Shown piece by piece: positions 15,068 to 22,961 of a stretch of 24,718 nucleotides of DNA; position 1 is the stretch's first letter, and each line of letters starts with the position of its first letter. The notes beneath the pieces are model-generated. The model did no database searches. It had not been told where the DNA came from and worked only from the letters and a program-made list of their open reading frames with translations. Source of the DNA: an uncultured bacterium (lineage in GTDB: Bacteria; Planctomycetota; UBA1135; GCA-002686595); assembly GCA_913058555.1 (NCBI GenBank), contig CAJXRJ010000017.1, forward strand, positions 1-24,718, in the 5' to 3' direction. Position numbers and translations under genes: made by a program.

Positions 15068-16840
15068 CTACTTTCGAATGAGCAGCTGGACCCGAAACGT
15101 GTTGCCTGGTCCGTCAACGACGGTGATGAAGTCCATCCGTCCGTCGCCGTCCAGGTCCTTCACGCGAATGGCGCGGTCGTCCTCGCCTTCCCACAGGGGA
15201 AATGACGCGGCGGGCGTGCGCCCCTTGGTGGCGTCGCGAAGCGCTTTGCCCGGGGCCACCGCGAAGGCGTCGAGGGCTCCCAGGTCGATGACGCTTTCAC
15301 CGCCGTCATCCAGGCGGTCCAGGTCCTGGAGCACGACCTTCTCAATGAGCCCGTCAAGTCCCCGCTTCATCGAGAGGTCTTCGAACTTCTGGGGGGGAGG
15401 CGCACAGTCCTGATAAACGACGAGCTTGCCGTCACGCTCGTCCACGATGTCGTTCAGCTTGCCGTCCCCGTCCCAATCGACCCGCCGAGCGGGGATGTCC
15501 CATTGGGCCTCGAGCTCGTCGGACAGCTCCTCGAAGTCATCGACGAGACTCAGGATGCGGGGAACGCGCAGGGCGAGGGTGGTTCGCTTCGTAGGACGCT
15601 TCGAGAAGGTGCCGCCTTCGTTTTGGTACGTGAAGACGTCGAAGTCGAGCTTGCCCGGCACGATCAAGTACTTGACGAGCCTGGCGAGCGAGATGCGTTC
15701 TCCGCGCACGATCTGCAGGTCAGGGCGGGCGTTGCCGATGACGTCGCGCACAAAGAAGTAGAGCACGTTGCCACTCGCCTTCAGGACCTGATCGGGCTTG
15801 TTGACGGGGCCCGCCTCGGCGCCGCCGAGGTAGACCTTGAACGTGCCCTCGGAGCCAATGATGAGGTCCTTGGGCGCCTTTCCATCGAGGTCCTCGATGC
15901 GCCACTGGGCGAATCCCGCCACGGCGCTCAGGAGGTCGTCGAGGTCAATGTCGCTGGCGCTGACGTCGTTCTTGAGCTTGGACAGATCGAGCTCCCAGGT
16001 GGGGAGTGCGTCGATCTCGGGGCGCGCGAGGTGAAACGATACGCGGTCGTCCATTTCGGACACGAGGTCCTGACGGCCGTCGCCATCCACGTCAAACATG
16101 CTGAACCACGGCACCCGGACGCTCTGGCCGAAGGTGGCCGACAGCCGGTCGGTGTCCCCGAGTTCGTAGTCAATCTCGGGCTCGTAGCCCACCTCCACCG
16201 GCGTCGACCAAGCCAGGGCCTTGGGATCCGTGGCGCCGAACCCGCGGTTGAGGCGCACGTGGAAGCGCCCTGGACCGGGCATGACGAGATCGAGCCGCCC
16301 ATCCGCGTCGATGTCCCTGGCGAACGGCACGCGCGCGACGCCTGAGGGGAGGTACGTATTGGTTTCGAAGAGGGCCTTGGGCTGGGCCCAGCCCGTGTCC
16401 TGATCAAAGCGCACGCGGGTGGCGGTGCGGCCGTCGGCGACCATGAGAAGGTCGGTCCGCCCAGCGCCCTCAAGGTCGGCCATGTCCCAGCCCACGGTGG
16501 TGCCGGGCCAGGGCAGGAGAGCGCCTTGTACTTCGTAGGAGCCGCCCTTCCCGAGACGGCGGGCGAGGGCACCGCCGGCGTCGACGCGGACGAGTTCCTG
16601 GGCACCATCCCCGGTCAGGTCCCGCAGGGCCAAGGTGACGCCCCGGCGCGGCAGGTCGATCCGCGTTTCATGGAAACCCTCGGGCCCCACGGCGCCTTCC
16701 TGTGGAGGGGTCGGTTCTCTGGGCCCCGCGGGGCTTGCGCCGGCGAGGAACGGTGTGCCAAGGGCGACCAAGGAAGCACCCAGGAGCCAGCCATTCCGGC
16801 GGCCCGCCGATTCGCTGCGCGTCAAGTGGAGATCGATCAT
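15068..16840 (-). CDS. Exported FG-GAP/VCBS-repeat protein (second of pair)
   Basis: This 590-aa protein has a signal peptide (about 17-38, WLLGASLVALGTPFLAGA) and then at least six FG-GAP/VCBS-like repeats with calcium-loop motifs. Examples are RDLTGDGAQELV, RDIDADGRLDLV, FDVDGDGRQDLV, VDWDGDGKLNDI and KDLDGDGRMDFI. Such repeats form beta-propellers outside the cytoplasm and bind ligands, often with Ca2+. No enzyme motif is visible. Its ATG overlaps the upstream gene's stop (ATGA, 16840-16837), and that gene encodes a paralogous-type protein. It is the last gene of the run; intergenic hairpins follow. Function unknown. Confidence 0.88.
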   Translation of the reverse strand: MIDLHLTRSESAGRRNGWLLGASLVALGTPFLAGASPAGPREPTPPQEGAVGPEGFHETRIDLPRRGVTLALRDLTGDGAQELVRVDAGGALARRLGKGGSYEVQGALLPWPGTTVGWDMADLEGAGRTDLLMVADGRTATRVRFDQDTGWAQPKALFETNTYLPSGVARVPFARDIDADGRLDLVMPGPGRFHVRLNRGFGATDPKALAWSTPVEVGYEPEIDYELGDTDRLSATFGQSVRVPWFSMFDVDGDGRQDLVSEMDDRVSFHLARPEIDALPTWELDLSKLKNDVSASDIDLDDLLSAVAGFAQWRIEDLDGKAPKDLIIGSEGTFKVYLGGAEAGPVNKPDQVLKASGNVLYFFVRDVIGNARPDLQIVRGERISLARLVKYLIVPGKLDFDVFTYQNEGGTFSKRPTKRTTLALRVPRILSLVDDFEELSDELEAQWDIPARRVDWDGDGKLNDIVDERDGKLVVYQDCAPPPQKFEDLSMKRGLDGLIEKVVLQDLDRLDDGGESVIDLGALDAFAVAPGKALRDATKGRTPAASFPLWEGEDDRAIRVKDLDGDGRMDFITVVDGPGNTFRVQLLIRK

Positions 16841-18447
16841 CGCTTCTGGGAGAGGTAGACGGTGAGGACGGAGTCTGAGGCGCTGATGATGTCCCCGAGG
16901 CCATCGTTGTTGAGGTCGCGGACGTCGAGGGACGAGACCGAACCCCGGGAGGCGTACTGCTTCCAGTAGCCGTCGTCGATCTTCCAGCTGCTGCCCCCAA
17001 AGAACGATGAGTCCTTCGTGACCCGCCGCACGCCGAGTTCGCCTTTGAGATTGACCTCCACTAGGTCCGCGATCCCGTCGCCACTGCAGTCCATGGCGAG
17101 CACGCGGTTCGCGAGGACTTCCTGGACGCTGTCCTCGTCGAAGGTGGTCTCCTTTCGCAGCGTGGGCTTGCGCTCGAAGCCGCCGCGCTTGGTGCCGAGG
17201 TAGATCAACTGGGCGTACTTGAACTCAAGGCCGGTGACCGTGTCGAGCATGCCCGGCAGCTCGAAGCGCCTGACCGCAAGGTCCGGACGTTTGTCTCCGT
17301 CCACGTCAGTGACGACCACACGTAGCTCCGCTGCCTCGAAGCGCAGAACCTGCGTGGGCTTGGCGGGCAGCATTCGATCGGGCTCCGCGCGCATCACGTA
17401 GATGCGCCACTGTGCGTTCTTGAAGCCATCGACATCCTCGCTCCAGATCCCGAGCACGTCCCGGTCCCCGTCGCCGTCGACGTCGACGAGCCTGAGGGCT
17501 GCACGCTCGCCGTCCTTCTCGAGGTAGGCGGGGATCTCTTCGACCCGCGTGGGGCGTTCGGGGATGCCGTTCGGACCCGCCAGGTAAACGTTGAGCCGCT
17601 TGCCGTCGAGCAGGAGCATGTCCCGCCTGCCATCGCCGTTGACGTCGATGATGGCCGGCGCTTGGATGCGGAATTCGTCCTCCACGAGGCTGCCAGAGGC
17701 GCCGTCGCCCAGGAATGGCTGAAGGGAGTCACCGACGGTCACCGAGAAGCGCGCCTGGCGCTTGTCCCCCTCACGCTCCGCCTCGCGCTGGCGGCGGGCT
17801 TGGTCGTTGGGGTCGGGGGGGGTCCATCCCGAGGTGCGCCGATAGGTCGTCCTCGCGGCCCAGGGGAGCTCGCCCTCGACTTTCACTTTGCGGGGGCCAA
17901 AGATGCTAAAGCCGGTTCGCTCTGGGAGCATCAGCTGGTCGCCGCCGGCGCCGGGGCCGTCGAGGACGTAGGTCCAGTAGGGAAGCGCCCGCGGGCTCGG
18001 CACGTCGTACAGGAGTGCCAGCTCGCAGAGCTTCGAGATGTTGTTCTTGTAGCCCGACTTTCGAGGGTCGAAGGACCATGCGCCCTGGCGCGTGAGGAGC
18101 ACGAGCTCCCGCCCGCCCAGGTCCGCTCGCACGTCCGCAAAGGTCCAGGCGACGATGTCCTTCAGCATCGGAATCGTCTGGTACGGCTCCGGCGAGATCC
18201 TCTTCGACGTCATCTTGTGGAGCCGAAGCTCCCTGGCACCCCGCGGGGTGCGCGTCGACAGGGCGAGCTCGTCGTTCCCGTCCCCGTCAATGTCCACAAA
18301 GGCCCAGTCGAGCAGCTCGCCGTCCACGCGGACCGACGCATCGATGTAGGAGGCGTCGCCGGCCGGCGCATCGGGGGGCAGGTTCAGGGATAGAGGAGCA
18401 CTTGGGGCCGCTGCCGCCGCGGCCAGGAGGAGGTGCAAGCCCATCAT
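16837..18447 (-). CDS. Exported FG-GAP/VCBS-repeat protein (first of pair)
   Basis: This 536-aa protein starts MMGLHLLLAAAAAAPSAPL, an Ala-rich signal peptide. FG-GAP loops follow: VDIDGDGNDELA, IDVNGDGRRDML, VDVDGDGDRDVL, TDVDGDKRPDLA, MDCSGDGIADLV and the C-terminal RDLNNDGLGDII. A beta-propeller-like extracytoplasmic protein is expected. I chose ATG 18447 because it overlaps the PDZ gene's stop (ATGA) and places the signal peptide at the N-terminus. The longer frame reads into the PDZ gene. It is sandwiched between the PDZ lipoprotein gene and the second repeat protein. No enzymatic domain is seen; it may form a complex with its neighbours. Confidence 0.88.
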   Translation of the reverse strand: MMGLHLLLAAAAAAPSAPLSLNLPPDAPAGDASYIDASVRVDGELLDWAFVDIDGDGNDELALSTRTPRGARELRLHKMTSKRISPEPYQTIPMLKDIVAWTFADVRADLGGRELVLLTRQGAWSFDPRKSGYKNNISKLCELALLYDVPSPRALPYWTYVLDGPGAGGDQLMLPERTGFSIFGPRKVKVEGELPWAARTTYRRTSGWTPPDPNDQARRQREAEREGDKRQARFSVTVGDSLQPFLGDGASGSLVEDEFRIQAPAIIDVNGDGRRDMLLLDGKRLNVYLAGPNGIPERPTRVEEIPAYLEKDGERAALRLVDVDGDGDRDVLGIWSEDVDGFKNAQWRIYVMRAEPDRMLPAKPTQVLRFEAAELRVVVTDVDGDKRPDLAVRRFELPGMLDTVTGLEFKYAQLIYLGTKRGGFERKPTLRKETTFDEDSVQEVLANRVLAMDCSGDGIADLVEVNLKGELGVRRVTKDSSFFGGSSWKIDDGYWKQYASRGSVSSLDVRDLNNDGLGDIISASDSVLTVYLSQKR

Positions 18448-19385
18448 TCGTCGAGCTCCCCGACGCCACTGGCGAACTGGAAGAACCGCAGGACACGCCA
18501 TTGCTTTTCCTTGCCTTCGCGGGAGTACCGGAAGAGCGAGATCAGGTAGAGGTCCAGGAGAACGAAGTCCTCCCGCGTGCGATCGGGGGTCGCCGAATAG
18601 GTGGCCACCACGGGGATGGAAAAGCGCGTCGTGCGGCGGCCCTCATCCAGGAGCGTGACCTTCTGGGGCTCGACGTCGCCGCCTGCCTCCGCGATGCCGA
18701 GCTCGACGGTGGTGCCGGGGTCCATGCTGATGAGGCGTCGCACCAGACCGCGGCCAGACACGATCGCTTCCCCGTTGAGTTCCACCACGCGGGCCCCCAA
18801 GGGGAGGCTGCCCACGGGGCCATCGGCGGCCCGGGAAACGAGCACGGCCCCGTCTCCTGTGCCCCAGGCGCCGCGGGAGCGGGCCGGGTCCAGCACGAAG
18901 GCTTCGCTCGCCGATGGGGCCGAGGCGGCGTCCTTCCCACCGAGGTTGAGTTCGATGTTGAAGACCGTGTCCCCGCGCTGGGCTTTGAGCGCCGCGCGGG
19001 CGCCGCCCCCTGCCTTGCGCAAGAGCGCCTCGAGGTCCTCGGGTACCGCGAGCTCCACGCCGTCCATCTCGAGGATCACGTCGTCGACCTGGATCCCCGC
19101 GGCCTGGGCGGGCGAACGCTCGGTCACCTTATGGACCCGGACGCCGGGGTCGAACGAGAGGCTCTCCAGGGACCCCGAGTCGTTTTCACGGACCTCAAGG
19201 CCAAGGAAGGCCGTGCCGTCGGAAGGGGGCAGGGCCCAGCTCAGGGTTTCGGGAAGGGGATCGGGGATCGAGCGGTCGGGGGCCGTTTGGCAGGAACCCA
19301 ATCCGATCGAAACCAACAGGACGGGGGCCAGGGCTCCAAGAGCCCTCCGCGCGGCCGCCGCCAGGGAGGAGTGGCGAGGTGTCAT
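18444..19385 (-). CDS. PDZ-domain lipoprotein
   Basis: This 313-aa protein has a lipoprotein signal with lipobox GLGSC (Cys32). A PDZ domain (about 60-150) shows SPAQAAGIQVDDVILEMDGVEL, the usual carboxylate-loop and hairpin pattern. A second PDZ-like segment is suggested by GSLPLGARVVELNGEAIVSGRGLVRRL (about 192-220). There is no protease Ser-His-Asp domain, so it is a stand-alone binding protein rather than a DegP-type protease. Its stop overlaps the first FG-GAP gene start, indicating coordinated production. The C-terminal 60 residues (FVLLDLYLISLFRYSREGKEKQWRVLRF) form a separate beta-type region. Function unknown; a scaffold for the FG-GAP pair is a reasonable guess. Confidence 0.82.
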   Translation of the reverse strand: MTPRHSSLAAAARRALGALAPVLLVSIGLGSCQTAPDRSIPDPLPETLSWALPPSDGTAFLGLEVRENDSGSLESLSFDPGVRVHKVTERSPAQAAGIQVDDVILEMDGVELAVPEDLEALLRKAGGGARAALKAQRGDTVFNIELNLGGKDAASAPSASEAFVLDPARSRGAWGTGDGAVLVSRAADGPVGSLPLGARVVELNGEAIVSGRGLVRRLISMDPGTTVELGIAEAGGDVEPQKVTLLDEGRRTTRFSIPVVATYSATPDRTREDFVLLDLYLISLFRYSREGKEKQWRVLRFFQFASGVGELDE

Positions 19386-19535
19386 CGGCCCCCATCGTGG
19401 GAGCCTGGACCCGCCGGTTCCAGGGCGAAGCCAAGTCTGAGTCGAAGTGGTGAGCTGACTCTTACTTGGCGCGGCGCAGGGAGCCCGTAAGCGGGCCCTC
19501 GTCGAAGCCGTTCCCCGGGATCCCGAAGGCCATTC
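19386..19535 (-). promoter_or_regulatory. 150-bp gap between permease and PDZ genes
   Basis: AGGG (78-81) and CCCG (84-87) pair with CGGG (92-95) and CCCT (96-99) around TAAG, counting from 19400, so the hairpin spans 19478-19499 with a 2-nt bulge. It could end the ABC transcript or attenuate reading into the PDZ operon. No promoter is recognised. Confidence 0.35.
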
Positions 19536-20393
19536 CTAGAGGGGTCTGCGCCGGACCGCGAGGCATGCGAGGAGGACAAAGACGATGGCCTCGGCGGGGG
19601 AGAGCATCGTGCCCATGCGGAAGACGCCCTCGGGCATGCCCGCGTCCGACATCCCACGGGAGAACCCCGCGAGCTCACGCATGCCGGATCCATCCGCGAA
19701 GGTGGGCGCGTGGGACGCAAAGACGTACCACCGCTTGTCGCCGACGTCCTCCTTGAAGATATCCCAGAGGAGAACCACGGCCAGGGACGCGGCGAGGGCG
19801 ATCACCGGGCCGCGCGAGAGGCTGGAGATGAGCAGTCCGAAGGAGTGCACAGCCATCATGCCGAGCACCACCGGCAGCATGCTTCGCCAGAGCTCATCCA
19901 TGACTTCCCCTGCTGAGAAGATCATGTCACCGTCCTCCACGAGGTCCCCAAAGTCGCCGCCGAAGAGCGATGCGGCCATATACGCGCTGAGTCCGCTCAA
20001 GGCCACCATGCCCAAGGTGATGACGGGGCCCAGGAGCGCCCGTCCCACGACCGCACCGGATCGGGAAGCGCTGCGGGTCACCGCCAAGCGCAGGACCCCG
20101 GACTCCCTGTCGCCCGCCAGGGACCGCGCCGTTTGTACCAGCAAGAGTGCCGTGGCGATCATGAGAGCCGGCCGCCAGCCGTCCACCATGGTCGACCAGC
20201 CCGTGCCCTCCGAGAGCCCGAGGTACGTCCGTCCCTCGGCCATGCGTTGGAGCCTCTCGGCGCGATCCGCGAGGACGCCGACCCAAACCCAAAGGAAAGG
20301 GATCACGACGATCATGAGGACGCCGAACAAGGCGGCCCAGGAGGTCAAGGTGCGGGACAGTTCCGCCCGCAGGACACGTAGTGAACCGCTCAT
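19536..20393 (-). CDS. ABC-2 type exporter permease
   Basis: This 285-aa membrane protein has six likely helices: about 20-42, 75-90, 115-140, 170-192, 195-212 and 262-280. A long extracytoplasmic loop follows the first helix. The segment QTARSLAGDRESGVLRLAVTRSASRSGAVVGR is the family's cytoplasmic coupling region (an ERESGTL-like motif) of ABC-2 permeases such as NosY or antibiotic exporters. Its start overlaps the ATPase stop (ATGA, 20393-20390), so the two form one transporter. The substrate is unknown. The PDZ/FG-GAP genes lie 150 nt downstream on the same strand. Confidence 0.88.
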   Translation of the reverse strand: MSGSLRVLRAELSRTLTSWAALFGVLMIVVIPFLWVWVGVLADRAERLQRMAEGRTYLGLSEGTGWSTMVDGWRPALMIATALLLVQTARSLAGDRESGVLRLAVTRSASRSGAVVGRALLGPVITLGMVALSGLSAYMAASLFGGDFGDLVEDGDMIFSAGEVMDELWRSMLPVVLGMMAVHSFGLLISSLSRGPVIALAASLAVVLLWDIFKEDVGDKRWYVFASHAPTFADGSGMRELAGFSRGMSDAGMPEGVFRMGTMLSPAEAIVFVLLACLAVRRRPL

Positions 20394-21370
20394 GCTGCGC
20401 CTCCGGCTTTCTTGGCGCTGAGGCGCTCTTCTACGATGGCTTCGAAGGACGCTTGCAGCCCCATGCGCGCCTCCGTGAAGTGAATCAGGCCCGAACCCGA
20501 CTCCACGAGGGCCGCGGCGAGGGCGCCGGGATTCACGTGCGGGGCTTCGACCCGCAGGAGCCCGTCGGGGCCCACCCCGAGCAGGCTGGCACCAACGACT
20601 CCGGCGCCTCGCTTGACGGCCTCCGGATCCTGAGCTCGGATCTCGTAGGTTCCCGGCCGCCCCAGGTAATCATCGAGGGCCGCTTCGCGAATCACTTCGC
20701 CGTCGAGGATCACCGCTGCGTGGGTCAGGACCTCTTGCATCTCGTGCAAGCGGTGGCTCGAGACGATCAACGTCTGCCCGTCGTCCTTGAGCTCAGTGAG
20801 CAAGGCGAGCATGCCGCGCACGCCCATGGGGTCGAGGCCGGAAAGCGGCTCGTCGAGGACGACGAGCTCAGGGGAGCCCATGATGGCGCCGGCGATGGCA
20901 AGGCGCTTTTCCTGTCCAAGCGAGAGGCCTCCCGCTCGACGCTTTTGAAATCCGTCGAGGCCCACCCGGTGGAGGGCTTCGTCGAGGCCCCGGCCGCCCC
21001 GGTGTCCCCGGAGCTTGGACTGGTACTTGAGGTTCTGGGCCACGGAGTGGCCCCGAAGCAGCGCGGGCACGTCGAAGACGCAGCCGACGCGGCCCTTTGT
21101 CCTATGCAGCTTGTGCGCTGGAACACCGAGCACCGTGCAAGTGCCGGAGGTGGCTTTCAGGAGCCCGAGGGCGCACGAAAGGGTCGTCGTCTTGCCGGAG
21201 CCGTTGGGCCCAAGCAGTCCGTAGACCTGCCCACGGCCCACGGTCAGGTCCGCGCCATTCACGGCGACCGTCTGGCCATAGCGCTTCACGAGCCCGCGCA
21301 CCGCGAGGGCGGCCTCGTAGGGAGGGTGACCCCCTGGGAGTGCGCTATTCCCCCTGTCGACTTGTTCCAT
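20390..21370 (-). CDS. ABC transporter ATP-binding protein
   Basis: This 326-aa ATPase powers the adjacent permease. It has Walker A GPNGSGKTT, Q-loop-region VGCVFDVPALLRG, a degenerate signature LSLGQEKR in place of LSGGQ, Walker B LVVLDEPLSGLDP and switch His in VSSHR. A C-terminal region of about 100 residues after the nucleotide domain fits the CcmA/NosF-type exporter ATPases. I chose ATG 21370 because the 13 codons after an earlier ATG at 21409 have much lower third-position GC; that longer start remains possible. The HEAT-repeat gene ends 128 nt upstream. Confidence 0.9.
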   Translation of the reverse strand: MEQVDRGNSALPGGHPPYEAALAVRGLVKRYGQTVAVNGADLTVGRGQVYGLLGPNGSGKTTTLSCALGLLKATSGTCTVLGVPAHKLHRTKGRVGCVFDVPALLRGHSVAQNLKYQSKLRGHRGGRGLDEALHRVGLDGFQKRRAGGLSLGQEKRLAIAGAIMGSPELVVLDEPLSGLDPMGVRGMLALLTELKDDGQTLIVSSHRLHEMQEVLTHAAVILDGEVIREAALDDYLGRPGTYEIRAQDPEAVKRGAGVVGASLLGVGPDGLLRVEAPHVNPGALAAALVESGSGLIHFTEARMGLQASFEAIVEERLSAKKAGGAA

Positions 21371-21428
21371 GGGCCGAAGGCTAGCAGCTCGACTGTCGAA
21401 TTCGAGCATGCAAATGGGGCCTGCCCTC

Positions 21429-21454
21429 GGCCCCTGGGGCCTGCTAGCGGCAGG
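21429..21454. promoter_or_regulatory. Palindrome pair before the ABC operon
   Basis: GGCCCC-T-GGGGCC (21429-21441) is a perfect 13-nt palindrome. CCTGC (21440-21444) pairs with GCAGG (21450-21454). They lie between the HEAT gene stop (21498) and the ATPase start and may end one transcript or regulate the next. Confidence 0.45.
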
Positions 21455-21497
21455 CAGGAATCTCAGGAACCCCCTGCAACCGCCTTACCCACGGGGA

Positions 21498-22811
21498 CTA
21501 ACGGGACTGCGCGCCGGACCTGGTCCGGTCGCTGGCGTCCCTGCCGTGGGAGGACGGCGGGGATGCCTTCTCTCCCTCAGCGCCGCGATAGGGGAGCGAC
21601 GCGTCGCTCTCCCACCACTTCTTCCACTGGCGCGCCTTCCAGCGCTGCCCTTGCCCCGTGAGGCGGCCGAGGGACCGACGCACCGTGGCGATTTCCTGGA
21701 GGATCGTCACCTGGGCCGTGTTGATCACCCCGACATCGAGGACCGAGCCTGTGGTCAGGGTGTTGATGATCGGGTCCGCCACCGAGGAGAACTGGGCCAC
21801 TTCGACGTCAAAGTCCTGCACGTAGGCGGTCTGCGTTCCCACGAACAGGTAGGAGTGGGCCGGACGCCCTGCCGACACGCCACCGGCGGCGCGGCTCAGC
21901 GCATAGAGGCGATCCATCAGCGGCGGGACGAATTTGTCGACGCGGGCGTGGCCGAGGGCTTCGGCGGCACGGATGCGCACGGCCGGCGTCTTGGAGGTCA
22001 GGGCATCGACCAGGGGCCTGCCCACCTCGGCGGCACCAAAGTCGCCCACGGCGCGGGCCGCGGAGATGCGGGCCTCCTCCGAGGGGTCATAGATGGAATG
22101 GAGAAGGACGCCGCGGGGATCTTCTTTCGGGAAGAGCCGGCCGAGGGCGAAGAGCGCGAACGAACGGACGCCCACGTCCTTCGATGCCAGGTCCGCCGTG
22201 AATCCAGCCAAGAGCTCCGCGCGGGGGGCCGCCGTCATGACCCTCTCGATCACCGCTTCGCGCACGAAGCCGCGACCCTTTGACCCAAACGAGCGAAGGG
22301 CGTCGAGTTCCCCTTCGGTGCCGCGTTCCGGCATTCCGCTCAGGATCTTGGCCGCGGAGGAGCAAACCGCCCGCAGGTCGAGGTCCTGGGGGCGGGCCTC
22401 GATCAGCTCGTCCCCTAGGCGTACGGCTTCGGTGAGCAGGCCTTGGTCGAGGGCCCATTCCAACTGGTCCGCGGGGGCGATGGAGAGGTCCTTCTTGCGG
22501 CGCGTCAGCTCGGCCAGAACCTGCTTCTCTGGGGTCGTGCTGGCGACCTGCTCGGCCGGGAGGTGAATCCACTGGCCCCCGGATTTGAACTCCACGGAGC
22601 CGTCCCCATGGACCCGGGCAAGTCCCCGGAGGGAGCGCCCCTGGGCCGTCTTGATGACGTACTGCGCGGCCTTTGGCAGCTTCTTGGCCTGGGAACTGGG
22701 TTCCTGCGGTGCGGACTCTTGGGAGGGCCCAGGGGATCCACTCGCGGGCTGGATTCCGGCGCCCGCGATCAGGGCGGCTAGGGTCAGGGCTGACGGAGTG
22801 ATAAGCATCAT
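21498..22811 (-). CDS. Exported HEAT-repeat protein
   Basis: This 437-aa protein begins MMLITPSALTLAALIAGAG, a signal peptide, followed by a Ser/Pro/Gln-rich linker. Residues about 48-95 (YVIKTAQGRSLRGLARVHGDGSVEFKSGGQW) form a small beta domain. Residues about 115-165 look like a TPR-like pair of helices (EWALDQGLLTEAVRLGDELIEARPQDLDL). HEAT repeats occupy about 195-300 (VRSFALFALGRLF; ARISAARAVGDFG; VRIRAAEALGHARV). The end WKARQWKKWWESD resembles the terminal Trp-rich motif of planctomycete secreted HEAT proteins. I placed the start at tandem ATGs 22811/22808, where the signal peptide begins; upstream frame is intergenic. It is a probable protein-interaction scaffold in the periplasm, of unknown role. 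Confidence 0.82.
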   Translation of the reverse strand: MMLITPSALTLAALIAGAGIQPASGSPGPSQESAPQEPSSQAKKLPKAAQYVIKTAQGRSLRGLARVHGDGSVEFKSGGQWIHLPAEQVASTTPEKQVLAELTRRKKDLSIAPADQLEWALDQGLLTEAVRLGDELIEARPQDLDLRAVCSSAAKILSGMPERGTEGELDALRSFGSKGRGFVREAVIERVMTAAPRAELLAGFTADLASKDVGVRSFALFALGRLFPKEDPRGVLLHSIYDPSEEARISAARAVGDFGAAEVGRPLVDALTSKTPAVRIRAAEALGHARVDKFVPPLMDRLYALSRAAGGVSAGRPAHSYLFVGTQTAYVQDFDVEVAQFSSVADPIINTLTTGSVLDVGVINTAQVTILQEIATVRRSLGRLTGQGQRWKARQWKKWWESDASLPYRGAEGEKASPPSSHGRDASDRTRSGAQSR

Positions 22812-22961
22812 GGGCGTCGGGTGGTGGGGCTCGCTGGATGGGGAGCGGCCCATCTGGAGTATCGGACTCGGCCACATGCGTCACCGAATCCCTTGGGCAT
22901 TTCGTTGTTCGGGGTGCGTAGCCGCGCCGTGGGCTTCTCTGGGATCCTCCGATGGGATCAC
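22812..22961 (-). promoter_or_regulatory. 150-bp gap between comEC and HEAT genes
   Basis: It holds the presumed promoter of the HEAT-repeat gene. I see no clear -35/-10 pair, no strong terminator hairpin after comEC and no small gene. ACGCCC precedes the ATG instead of a Shine-Dalgarno. Confidence 0.3.

Noticed and set aside
14928..15413. Plus-strand 161-aa ORF from the dyad into the FG-GAP gene
   Set aside because: Runs antisense through a repeat-protein gene; composition is non-protein-like.
18402..19490. 362-aa plus-strand ORF opposite the PDZ gene
   Set aside because: Antisense to a lipoprotein gene with clear lipobox and PDZ motifs.
20381..21661. 426-aa plus-strand ORF opposite the ABC genes
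   Set aside because: Crosses three real genes in antisense and has no domain pattern.
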